Below, one piece after another: positions 40,019-47,848 of a stretch of 64,000 bases of DNA (position 1 is the first letter of the stretch; every line of letters starts with the position of its first letter). Under the pieces are notes generated by a model. It was given only the letters and a program-made list of their open reading frames with translations, ran no database searches and was not told the DNA's origin. Origin of the DNA: CAYNWH01 sp964400885 (lineage in GTDB: Bacteria > Patescibacteriota > Patescibacteriia > CAIXNZ01). The position numbers and the translations under genes are program-made. Location of the stretch: the NCBI GenBank assembly GCA_964400885.1, contig CAYNWH010000001.1, positions 1-64,000 of the forward strand, read 5' to 3'.

Positions 40019-41143
40019 ATGAAAAAAGCGATGATCGTAATGGTGCTCATGGCCCTGGCATTTTTGCCGGCCATGGCGCAAGTGTCCAATGAGGGCCGGG
40101 TGTTTTACACCATGCCCAAGATGGAAAAACAGCACACCGAGGACGGCCGCATTTACTTCGAGGTCCAGGCTGACGGCAAAACCTGGCACATCTACGACCA
40201 GTTCGGAGCACCGTTCCCTCCGGGAACCGAAGCCGGCCGCAGCCAACGGCTGGATGGCAAATGGGAGATCCGCATCATATACCCGACTGGGGCTACCACC
40301 TTGGTCATGGCCAACATGGTGCGCGATGCCCAGACTGGCAGCGTCAACGCAAACGCGCAGATTCAGGAATTCGATTTCGTGGGCTGGGAACGCGACCGGG
40401 CCGAAATCCCGGCCAGCACCATGCCCAAAATCGATGAACTCATCCAGAACATTCAGATCTCGGTCATTAAAATCAAGGTCTATGTCCTGGGCGGCGTGTC
40501 CGATGAGAACATCAGGCATGCCGAATGTTATCGGGGAGAAACGTCCCCGTACTACCTGCCCAAAGACGGAGCCGAAAACTTTCAAAAAGTGACCGGCGAG
40601 ATCAACAGCGAAGGCGACAACGTTGCCTGTCAGGCGTTGCTGGCCGATGGCCGCGAAAAAACTTTTCGCGACTATCTGGTCAACCATGGCATTAACCCGG
40701 ACATGATTCAGCTCTCCAGATGGGGCGGCATCATAGACATTGACAACACGCATTTCAATAACCGCGGGGTCAGGGTCCTTTTGATACCGATCACCATCTA
40801 TGAACAGCTGAAAAAGGACCCACCGCCTCCGGCACCAGTCATTGACATCTACCAGATAAACACTGAACCCGGACCGCAATCCTATACCGCGCCCCCTCCT
40901 CCGGCATCCAGCGAAAGCGACGAATGCTGGAAATGGGCGCTGGGTGGCGGGCTGGGCGGCGCCGGACTGGGCTGGGGAGTTTCCCAAATCCAGGTGGATG
41001 GCGGCAAAGGCGCTAATAACGCCGGGGATGGCGGTAGCGTCTCCGTTTGTGGCGACAACCCTGCGGCCTGCATTGGCGGCGGCGTCCTTTTGGGAGCCGG
41101 TGGCGCCTACGTGGGCTGCAGAATCTACAAAAGCCGCCACTAG
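40019..41143 (+). CDS. Secreted OmpA-like protein with Cys/Gly C-terminal module (cassette 1)
   Basis: 374 residues. Signal peptide to about residue 20 (FLPAMA). An N-terminal domain shared with the next gene contains FPPGTEAGRSQRLDGKWEI. Residues about 130-265 resemble a degenerate OmpA-like peptidoglycan-binding domain (ADGREKTFRDYLVNHGI, then NTHFNNRGVRVLL in place of NRRV). A Pro-rich linker leads to a C-terminal module (about 298-374) with C303 in CWKWALGGGLGGAGLGWG, C344, C351 and C367. GC-rich unlike its leader. RBS AAGGAGG. Function unknown; wall attachment is the best guess. Confidence 0.78.
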   Translation: MKKAMIVMVLMALAFLPAMAQVSNEGRVFYTMPKMEKQHTEDGRIYFEVQADGKTWHIYDQFGAPFPPGTEAGRSQRLDGKWEIRIIYPTGATTLVMANMVRDAQTGSVNANAQIQEFDFVGWERDRAEIPASTMPKIDELIQNIQISVIKIKVYVLGGVSDENIRHAECYRGETSPYYLPKDGAENFQKVTGEINSEGDNVACQALLADGREKTFRDYLVNHGINPDMIQLSRWGGIIDIDNTHFNNRGVRVLLIPITIYEQLKKDPPPPAPVIDIYQINTEPGPQSYTAPPPPASSESDECWKWALGGGLGGAGLGWGVSQIQVDGGKGANNAGDGGSVSVCGDNPAACIGGGVLLGAGGAYVGCRIYKSRH

Positions 41144-41166
41144 ATCTCCTAGACCTTAATATTTTC

Positions 41167-41196
41167 AGACCCGGAAGTTTCAACTTCTGGGTCTTT
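41167..41196 (+). terminator. Terminator of cassette 1
   Basis: AGACCCGGAAGTT / AACTTCTGGGTCT (one mismatch) and TTTTCTTT. Homologous to the terminator of cassette 2. Confidence 0.75.
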
Positions 41197-41243
41197 TCTT
41201 TATTTTTAAAAAACTTACAAGCAAAACAAAAACATTAAAATAC

Positions 41244-41272
41244 TTGACAAAAAAACAAAAAAATGCTAAAAT
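41244..41272 (+). promoter_or_regulatory. Promoter of cassette 2
   Basis: TTGACA (41244-41249), 17-nt spacer ending ATGC, TAAAAT (41267-41272). Confidence 0.85.
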
Positions 41273-41278
41273 GCTTTA

Positions 41279-41428
41279 TTAAACATTATGTTTAAGCTTT
41301 CAAAAAGAATTAATTAAAATTATAAATTAATTATTTTTGGTAGCTTAGGCTACTTTTAGATATTAAGGGAACTAGAGATCAGTTTGATCTTTAAAATCAG
41401 GAAAAAACAAATCAAAGGAGGTTTTGAA
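41279..41428 (+). promoter_or_regulatory. Structured leader of cassette 2
   Basis: About 150 nt. Hairpin GTAGC / GCTAC (41340-41353) in a context identical to cassette 1 (TAGCTTAGGCTACTT), then GATCAGTTTGATC as a second small hairpin, CTTTAAAATCAGG, and AAAGGAGG. Confidence 0.55.
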
Positions 41429-42724
41429 ATGAGAAAAATGTTGGTCTTTTTGGCAATCTTTTGTCTCTTGGGTGCGCCGGTAACTCCGGCATTGCCCCAG
41501 ACAGCGGACACGCCGCTGGTTCTCGACAGCATGCCCACCTTGTCGTGGCAGAAAATCGACGGCGGCTCCATGCTCGTTGTCCAGGCCGGCGACAAAACGT
41601 ATTACATCTTGAATGGTCAGCAGACCGCTTTTCCGCCCGACACTCAGTCCGGCCGAAAACAAAGAAGCGACGGCAAGTGGGAAGTGTACTTCCTCCTGCC
41701 CGGCGCTGATCCCCAAACCGGCTGGAAAGTTGTCAACACGAACATGGTCGGCAACAACTCCACGCCCGGCCCCGGGGTTCGGCAAGCCAAGCAGGACCTG
41801 CCGCCGGGCGTAATTCCCGAAGGCATGAGTCAGAAAGCTTCGCCTCACACGATCTTGACCGGGTTTCCGACCGGCTATGCCACGGTAACCGCGGCCATCG
41901 AACAGCAGATGGCGCACTTGGTCAAAGTCTGCAAGGACAATGATGTCCTTTGCATTCTTGAAGGCCAGGCCTCGCGCCTGAGTTACAGCGCTTGCTACGT
42001 TGACATGGACGAGGGTTATATTGCCCCACCCAGCGGCCACAACCCCAGCGAGCATCCCAATGCTCAGCTGGTCAAAGGTGACCGCAACTGCAACGAAGAG
42101 CTGGCTCAGATCCGTGCCATGAATGCGGCCAAAAAACTCGTGGAAATGGGCGTGCCCAAAGAGCGGGTTTTCTGGCTCACGCACGCCAGCTGGGGCATCA
42201 GGCCAGGCACCAACTACGAAAACCAAGCGGTCGTGGCCTTTGTCATCAGCAGAAGCTCAGTCAACATCGAAACAAACGGTCCGGTCATCAGCAACAATGC
42301 TCCGCCGGCCGCCGAATGCCCGACCTGCAACCAGGCCGAGCCTCCCATCATTAACATTCATGGCGACTGCTTTGTCGCCAGCCGGCAAAACGACAACGGC
42401 CGCTGGACAGTGACCGTTATCTGTTTCCTCAACAGCACTACTCCGCCAGCCCCAGCCTCAACAAAAAACGATGAAGGTGATGATTGCTGGAAATGGGCAT
42501 TGGCCGGCGGCCTGGGTGGTGGAGGACTGGGCTGGGGCGTTTCCCAGATCCAGGTCGAAGGTGGCCAAGGCGCCGGCAGTGCGGGTAATGGCGGGGATGT
42601 CTCCATTTGCGGAGACAATCCCACTGGCTGCATTGTGGGCGGAGCTCTCTTGGGTGCGGGCACCAGCTACCTGAGTTGCAAAATCTCCAAGCACCACAAG
42701 GAGTACAAAGAACACAAAAAATAA
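41429..42724 (+). CDS. Secreted OmpA-like protein with Cys/Gly C-terminal module (cassette 2)
   Basis: 431 residues from ATG 41429, fixed by AAAGGAGG; the frame is open 15 codons further up but in the leader. Signal peptide of about 22 residues. Paralogue of the preceding gene: FPPDTQSGRKQRSDGKWEV, an OmpA-like domain (ILEGQASRLS, then ELAQIRAMNAAKKLVEMGVPKERV), and a nearly identical C-terminal module (CWKWALAGGLGGGGLGWG, GWGVSQIQVEGG, CGDNPTGC, GGALLGAGTSY) ending in a His/Lys tail. A Cys pair CPTC lies in the linker. GC-rich codons. Probably surface-exposed; binding partner unknown. Confidence 0.78.
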   Translation: MRKMLVFLAIFCLLGAPVTPALPQTADTPLVLDSMPTLSWQKIDGGSMLVVQAGDKTYYILNGQQTAFPPDTQSGRKQRSDGKWEVYFLLPGADPQTGWKVVNTNMVGNNSTPGPGVRQAKQDLPPGVIPEGMSQKASPHTILTGFPTGYATVTAAIEQQMAHLVKVCKDNDVLCILEGQASRLSYSACYVDMDEGYIAPPSGHNPSEHPNAQLVKGDRNCNEELAQIRAMNAAKKLVEMGVPKERVFWLTHASWGIRPGTNYENQAVVAFVISRSSVNIETNGPVISNNAPPAAECPTCNQAEPPIINIHGDCFVASRQNDNGRWTVTVICFLNSTTPPAPASTKNDEGDDCWKWALAGGLGGGGLGWGVSQIQVEGGQGAGSAGNGGDVSICGDNPTGCIVGGALLGAGTSYLSCKISKHHKEYKEHKK

Positions 42725-42746
42725 TCCTTAGTATCTCAACATTTTC

Positions 42747-42780
42747 AGACCCAGGAATCACAGTTTCTGGGTCTTTTCTT
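42747..42780 (+). terminator. Terminator of cassette 2
   Basis: AGACCCAG / CTGGGTCT with TTTTCTTTTT; clearly related in sequence to the cassette 1 terminator. Confidence 0.75.
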
Positions 42781-42799
42781 TTTAAGAAAAACAATACTA

Positions 42800-42828
42800 T
42801 TGACAAAATGTCAAAAATATGCTAAACT
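42800..42828 (+). promoter_or_regulatory. Promoter of cassette 3
   Basis: TTGACA (42800-42805), 17-nt spacer ending ATATGC, TAAACT (42823-42828). Confidence 0.8.
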
Positions 42829-42834
42829 TCTCAA

Positions 42835-42990
42835 TTAAACTTAACTCCTGAAAAAAGGCGATTTACATTCAAAAATAACTTTTTTTCAGTAGCTAAAAAG
42901 CTACTTTAAATTATAGAAATGGTTAAAATTTAGGCCAGCCAGCCGAACTTTGAAAAAAAACTTCGCAACCAATCAATAAGGAGGAAGGTC
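42835..42990 (+). promoter_or_regulatory. Structured leader of cassette 3
   Basis: About 155 nt. CTCCTGAAAA at 42845-42854, hairpin AGTAGC / GCTACT (42888-42905) after T7, a region with GGCC and GCC repeats, CTTTGAAAAAAAAC, AATCAATAAGGAGG. Confidence 0.55.
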
Positions 42991-44913
42991 ATGAAAAAAA
43001 TGTTTTGGATCTTGTTGGTAGTTATAAGCCTCCTTGCCGGCTGTGCTGGCAAAGGCGGTGACGACAACTCTTCAAGCAAAACCACCAATGGCGGCGGCGG
43101 TAACGGAGGCGACGGGAATACCCCTCCCTCCGTAACCATAACTGCGCCGGCTAACGGCGCTATCTTCAACACACCGGCTAACATCATGATCAGCGCCAAC
43201 GCTTCGGACGATGGCCAAGTGGTCAGCGTGGAATTTTTCTGGGGAAGCAATTCCCTGGGCATTGCCACGCAAACGCCCTATTCTGTTCTCTGGTCCGACG
43301 TCACTCAGGGGCAATACACCCTGACTGCCGTAGCCACGGACAACCTAGGCGCCAAAACCACTTCAGCGGCCGTGACCATCACGGTCAATCAGCCACAGCC
43401 GAACAACCAACCCCCGACCGTCAGCATCACCGCGCCGACCAATGGCGCCACTTTCACGGCGCCGGCCAATATCACGGTCAACGCCAACGCCACCGATCTG
43501 GATGGCAACGTCACCCAGGTCGAGTTTTACCGCGACGGCGTACTGATCGGCATAGATTTGGTGGCGTCCTCTGGGTCCTACTCCGTTGTCTGGAACAATG
43601 TGCCTGCCGGAACTTATGTGCTGACAGCCATCGCCTATGACGACGACGGGGCCAGCACCACGTCCAACAGTGTGACCATCACAGTCACCCAGCCGAACCA
43701 GGCACCGACGGTCACTCTGACCGCACCGGCCAATGGTGCCACTTTCACGGCACCAGCCAACATCACGCCCACCGCCACTGCCAGCGACCCGGATGGCAAC
43801 ATCACCGAGGTCGACATTAACGGCAATGGCATCCTGATCGGCACGGACTTGGTCGCTCCCTACTCCATTGTCTGGAGCAATGTGCCCGCCGGGACTTATG
43901 TCCTGACCGCCATCGCCTATGACAACAGCGGGGCCAGCACCACTTCCAACAGCGTGACCATCACAGTCAACACCGGCGATACGGATGGTGATGGCGTCCC
44001 CGACGACGTGGATTGTGATCCTTTGGATCCCGATACCTGGACCAAAATGCCGTTCCGACCGGACAATGACCAGGATTATCTGCCTGACAGCAGCACTCCA
44101 AACAATTACTGCGTCGGCGATCCGGACACTTATCCGCAAAGAACCACCACCTGGACCTCTCCTCTTGATCCCTGCCTGGACGACAAGTATAACGCTTGCG
44201 TCACTGGTCATTTCGGAGTGGAGTGGGCCTATGGCGACACGGCAGGAACCTGGGAATCCACGGTCTATTGGGACTGCGGTTTTCCCGACACATTCGCCCA
44301 GCAATGGCAGGCCGCAGGTACGGTCACTGGCAATGCACCGCCGCAAAACCGCGTTATGGATAGCCCTAACCCGGCTGTTCTGCGCTACGGCACATGCATC
44401 GCCAACATTCATGTTCCCGATTCGGGACTGAATCAGTGCAATGGCTGGAATGACGACTGGTTCCCGGCCGGAACCCCGACCTATGGGTTTTGTTCCAGCC
44501 TGCCCAGCGGCTACCCTCACTTTGTCTACTCCAAAACCGGAGACTCGGACATTTGGGGCTCCAGCGATCAGCTCACACTGGACTGGGAGATCGATGTCAA
44601 CACATCCGGCAACGGAGCGAACTACCTAGTCTATTTGGATCAGGGCACGAATTCCTCCGGCGCCACCGTGGCCATTGACCTGACCGATGCAGACAATGAC
44701 GGCTATCCGAACGTCTGCGCAGTCGGAGCCACTGGTTGTCACCGGGACAACTGCCGACTGTTCTACAATCCGGGTGAGGGTGGTTATCCCGCAATCCAAC
44801 CGGACACGGATGGTGATGGAGTGGGAGATATCTGTGAAGGCGTCGACGATGATAACGATGGCTGGCCCAACGCCGACGACCTTTTCCCGAATGACCCCAC
44901 CCGTCACGAGTAA
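42991..44913 (+). CDS. Lipoprotein with three Ig-like domains and thrombospondin type 3 repeats (cassette 3)
   Basis: 640 residues; RBS AAGGAGGA. Lipobox LLAGC (Cys18), then a Gly/Asn/Ser linker. Three tandem bacterial Ig-like domains at about 45-132, 141-232 and 238-326 (PPTVSITAPTNGATFTAPANI starts one copy); copies 2 and 3 are nearly identical, so recently duplicated. Calcium-type repeats follow: DTDGDGVPDDVDCDPLDP (about 330) and near the end DTDGDGVGDICEGVDDDNDGWPN. The region between is Cys/Trp-rich and shared with the next gene. Exported, anchored and probably calcium-stabilised; adhesion is inference. Confidence 0.88.
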   Translation: MKKMFWILLVVISLLAGCAGKGGDDNSSSKTTNGGGGNGGDGNTPPSVTITAPANGAIFNTPANIMISANASDDGQVVSVEFFWGSNSLGIATQTPYSVLWSDVTQGQYTLTAVATDNLGAKTTSAAVTITVNQPQPNNQPPTVSITAPTNGATFTAPANITVNANATDLDGNVTQVEFYRDGVLIGIDLVASSGSYSVVWNNVPAGTYVLTAIAYDDDGASTTSNSVTITVTQPNQAPTVTLTAPANGATFTAPANITPTATASDPDGNITEVDINGNGILIGTDLVAPYSIVWSNVPAGTYVLTAIAYDNSGASTTSNSVTITVNTGDTDGDGVPDDVDCDPLDPDTWTKMPFRPDNDQDYLPDSSTPNNYCVGDPDTYPQRTTTWTSPLDPCLDDKYNACVTGHFGVEWAYGDTAGTWESTVYWDCGFPDTFAQQWQAAGTVTGNAPPQNRVMDSPNPAVLRYGTCIANIHVPDSGLNQCNGWNDDWFPAGTPTYGFCSSLPSGYPHFVYSKTGDSDIWGSSDQLTLDWEIDVNTSGNGANYLVYLDQGTNSSGATVAIDLTDADNDGYPNVCAVGATGCHRDNCRLFYNPGEGGYPAIQPDTDGDGVGDICEGVDDDNDGWPNADDLFPNDPTRHE

Positions 44914-44927
44914 CCATTTCTAACCCT

Positions 44928-44974
44928 AACCGGGCTAAGCTTTTCACCAAGAAAAGCTAGCCCGGTTTTTTTAT
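44928..44974 (+). terminator. Terminator of cassette 3
   Basis: Strong stem AACCGGGCTAAGCTTTTC / GAAAAGCTAGCCCGGTT (one bulge) with T7. Confidence 0.8.
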
Positions 44975-44990
44975 TAAATTTAAGCTTCTA

Positions 44991-45019
44991 TTGACAAAAA
45001 TTTTGCTATATGCTAAGCT
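44991..45019 (+). promoter_or_regulatory. Promoter of cassette 4
   Basis: TTGACA (44991-44996), 17-nt spacer ending ATATGC, TAAGCT (45014-45019). Confidence 0.75.
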
Positions 45020-45025
45020 TTTATA

Positions 45026-45185
45026 TTAACATTATTATAGACTCTTATAAGCTATTAAGATAAGCTAAGTGCTATATATTTAGTATATAAAAATTAGTTT
45101 TTCTTAGTGGCTTAAAGCTACTTATAAATAAAAGTTGAGGTCATTGACCTTTGAAAAAAAATCAAATCAAAAAAGGAGGCTTACC
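45026..45185 (+). promoter_or_regulatory. Structured leader of cassette 4
   Basis: About 160 nt. Hairpin AGTGGC / GCTACT (45106-45122; the third pair is G-U here), second small hairpin GGTCATTGACC, CTTTGAAAAAAAATCAA, AAAAAAGGAGG. Same order as the three preceding leaders. Confidence 0.55.
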
Positions 45186-46187
45186 ATGAAGATAAGATGG
45201 CTAATTATGGTGATTTTCGTATCGTTTTCCTTGATTTTCTGGAATGGCTGCGCTGGCGGCGGCGGCGACGACAATCGCAAAACAGTGAATAATGGCAACA
45301 CTGCCAACGACACTGACGGCGATGGCGTGGCCGATCCTTATGACTGCGCGCCCAATGACAGCACACGTTACAACAACGTTTCTTTCTGGCCTGACGCCGA
45401 CGGCGACGGACTCCCCGATTCCGGGAACAGCCAGCTTTTCTGCGTAGGCGCTCCCAGCACTTACCCGAATGGCTACACGCCGAATGCGCCACCTCCCCTG
45501 GATCCTTGTCCCGGGGATCATGACAACACTTGCGGCGTTCCGAGCGTACCCTACCTGCAGATCGATTTCGCCTTTGCCACGGGAACTCCGGAATGGACAG
45601 TCTATGGGACTTGCTTCCCTGACCCAGCCCCTCCGGATAATTTCCCGGAAATGTGCGAAGGCCAGTCTCATGAAGGCAGCTGCCTTGGCGCGGTTAATCC
45701 CGAAGCCATAGCAACCGGCTATTGCATCTTTGCCATAAACTTCACTCCGCCGGTTTCCAACCATTGCGGGGACGAAGTCAACTGGTTTCCCTGCCAGAGC
45801 GGCGATCAGGCCCTTTTCTCGGGTCTGGATGGCGATGGACTGGGTGGACTCCAAGTCTATCTCAGTCCCTCTGGTTTGGGCAATGACATTTTAGTCCTTG
45901 ACTGGGATGTCATTGACAATGGCCAGGGCGGCGCCAACTTCATTGTCTACCTTAATTCAGGAACTGATGATGATGGCAATGACATCACAGTCATCGTCGG
46001 TATCCTTCAGGACACTGACAATGACGGGATTCTTAATCCCGACGACAACTGCATCCGGGTCGCTAATCCTTTACAGGAAGACCTGGACAGCAATGGCGTC
46101 GGCGATGTCTGCGTCGGCATTGATACCGACAACGATGGCTGGCTCGATGTGTCGGATGCGGATCCCAATGATCCCAACGTCCATTGA
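45186..46187 (+). CDS. Lipoprotein with thrombospondin type 3 repeats (cassette 4)
   Basis: 333 residues from ATG 45186 (RBS AAAGGAGG). Signal ending FWNGC, Cys22, a slightly atypical lipobox. Next come calcium-type repeats: DTDGDGVADPYDCAPND and DADGDGLPDSGN, a Cys-rich central domain, and DTDNDGILNPDDNC...DSNGVGDVC...DTDNDGW at the end. It matches the C-terminal half of cassette 3, for example LDWDVIDN...GANFIVYLNSGTDDDG against LDWEIDVN...GANYLVYLDQGTNSSG, without the Ig-like domains. Exported, anchored and probably calcium-binding. Confidence 0.85.
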   Translation: MKIRWLIMVIFVSFSLIFWNGCAGGGGDDNRKTVNNGNTANDTDGDGVADPYDCAPNDSTRYNNVSFWPDADGDGLPDSGNSQLFCVGAPSTYPNGYTPNAPPPLDPCPGDHDNTCGVPSVPYLQIDFAFATGTPEWTVYGTCFPDPAPPDNFPEMCEGQSHEGSCLGAVNPEAIATGYCIFAINFTPPVSNHCGDEVNWFPCQSGDQALFSGLDGDGLGGLQVYLSPSGLGNDILVLDWDVIDNGQGGANFIVYLNSGTDDDGNDITVIVGILQDTDNDGILNPDDNCIRVANPLQEDLDSNGVGDVCVGIDTDNDGWLDVSDADPNDPNVH

Positions 46188-46209
46188 CCAGTTCAATGAC
46201 CTTACTACA

Positions 46210-46247
46210 AACCGGACAAGTTGAAAAACTTTGTCCGGTTTTTTTAT
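46210..46247 (+). terminator. Terminator of cassette 4
   Basis: AACCGGACAA / TTGTCCGGTT with T7, ending at the assembly gap. Confidence 0.75.
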
Positions 46248-46347
46248 NNNNNNNNNNNNNNNNNNNNNNNNNNNNNNNNNNNNNNNNNNNNNNNNNNNNN
46301 NNNNNNNNNNNNNNNNNNNNNNNNNNNNNNNNNNNNNNNNNNNNNNN
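46248..46347. other. Assembly gap of 100 N
   Basis: Exactly 100 N, between the terminator of cassette 4 and trpS. It removes the promoter and first residues of trpS. Confidence 0.95.
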
Positions 46348-47312
46348 TACTATCGGGAATACAACCCAGCGGCGAACTGCACATTGGCAATTATTTAGGT
46401 TCATTAAAAAATTTTGTAGAATTGCAAAATGAGTATAAGTGCTATTTTTTCTTAGCTACTTACCATTCCATCACCGAAGATTATAATCCTAAGACTAAAA
46501 AACAAGATATTTTTAATTTAACTCTGGATTTCTTAGCTGCTGGCCTGGATCCTGAAAAATGCATAATTTTCAACCAAAGCGCTGTACCTGAATGTACTGA
46601 GCTAGCCTGGATTTTTAATACTATTACACCTTTAGCCGAATTAGAAAGAATGACCCAATTTAAAGACAAAGCAGCCAAACAAGCAAAGAATATTAATGTC
46701 GGACTTTTAGATTATCCTGTTTTGCAGGCCGCGGATATTTTGATTTATCATCCTAATTTTGTGCCAGTAGGCCAGGACCAAATCCAGCATTTAGAATTAA
46801 CTAATACCATTGTCCGCTTATTTAATAATAAATTTGGCGACTATTTCCAGCCAATTAAACCATTACTCACCAAAGTGCCGAAAGTTATGTCTTTAATTGA
46901 GCCGGAAAAAAAGATGTCCAAAAGCGCAGGCTCTAAACATTATATTGCGATCAATGACGAGCCAGCAATTATCAAAGAAAAAATAATGAGAGCTGTGACC
47001 GGTACCGGCACAGAAACAATTCTACCACCAGGCGGAAAAAATTTAATAATTTTATTAGAAGAATTTGGCTCAATAAAAGATATTAATAAATTTAAAAATC
47101 AAATTAAAAATAAAAATGTTAAATATGGAGAATTAAAACAAACTTTAGCCCAAGCTATTTTAGAATATTTTGCTGATTTTAGGGCTAAAAGAAAAGAGCT
47201 GGCTAAAAAGCCGCAGTATATTGAAAAAGTCCTTAAAGATGGCGCACAAAAAGCTCAAAAAGTTGCGCAAAAAACGCTTAAAGAAGTCAAAAAGTTAATC
47301 GGAGTTGCTTAG
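46348..47312 (+). CDS. trpS: Tryptophanyl-tRNA synthetase (5' end in gap)
   Basis: About 321 residues are visible; only a few at the N-terminus are missing. First complete codon is at 46350. HIGH motif as HIGN in SGIQPSGELHIGNYLGSL; KMSKS intact in EPEKKMSKSAGSK; AADILIYHPNFVPVGQDQIQH is the start of the Trp-binding region. The C-terminal tail is Lys-rich (AQKAQKVAQKTLKEVKKL). Charges tRNA-Trp. Confidence 0.96.
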
Positions 47313-47321
47313 CTATTAGTA

Positions 47322-47350
47322 TTGACAAAAAGTTAAAAATATAGTAAAAT
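47322..47350 (+). promoter_or_regulatory. Promoter of rnpB
   Basis: TTGACA (47322-47327), 17-nt spacer, TAAAAT (47345-47350). Confidence 0.8.
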
Positions 47351-47356
47351 ATAGAT

Positions 47357-47841
47357 ATCCCCTAAAATATGGGATATTAGCGAATTATTTAATTCGCAGC
47401 TGTTCTAGATATCTAAATAAACAGAGGTCGCCCCGCGTAGCGCGGGGAGGAAAGTCCGGACACCCTTTATGGTAATGGGTAACGCCCACCAACTAGCCAG
47501 CAATGTCTAGTTAGGACTAGTGCCACAGAAACTATACTAGCCCTCCGTAGCCTTTGTGCGAAGGAGGACCAAAGATGAAAAGTGTCTTGGTGTTATTTGT
47601 TCTCGAGACAAATGGCTACAAGACTCAACCCTTGGCAACAAGGCGTTGTGGTAAACTCTACCTGGTGCAAGGATAAACTCACCTTTTTGGTGAAGACAAG
47701 TAATCCGCTCGAGCCTTGGCAGTAATGCCAGGCCTAGATAGATGATCTCTATCCCTAGCTTTAAGCAAAGGAGAGACAAAATCCGGCTTACTTATTTAGA
47801 TATCTTGATTAGACTTTTAGGGCCCGCCTTGGGCCTTTTTA
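47357..47841 (+). ncRNA. rnpB: RNase P RNA
   Basis: Mature RNA about 47407-47805, bounded by the P1 helix AGATATCTAAATAA / TTATTTAGATATCT. Conserved region I reads GAGGAAAGTCCGGAC (about 47446-47462) and conserved region V reads ACAAAATCCGGCTTA near the 3' end. The RNA is the catalytic part of RNase P, which cuts tRNA 5' leaders. The primary transcript seems to start about 50 nt earlier, with hairpins GATATCCC / GGGATATT and GCGAATTA / AATTCGC ahead of P1. A terminator GGCCC / GGGCC plus T5 lies at 47819-47841. No protein is encoded here. Confidence 0.93.
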
Positions 47842-47848
47842 TAAATAT

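Noticed and set aside
39986..41140. Long open frame on the minus strand opposite the cassette 1 gene
   Set aside because: It mirrors the GC-rich codons of a well-supported plus-strand gene, has no RBS or signal, and low-complexity Ala/Val composition. The same holds for minus-strand frames at 41372-42226, 43363-44520 and 45201-45854.
47537..47779. Minus-strand open frame inside rnpB
   Set aside because: The region is RNase P RNA with conserved regions I and V; the frame has no RBS.
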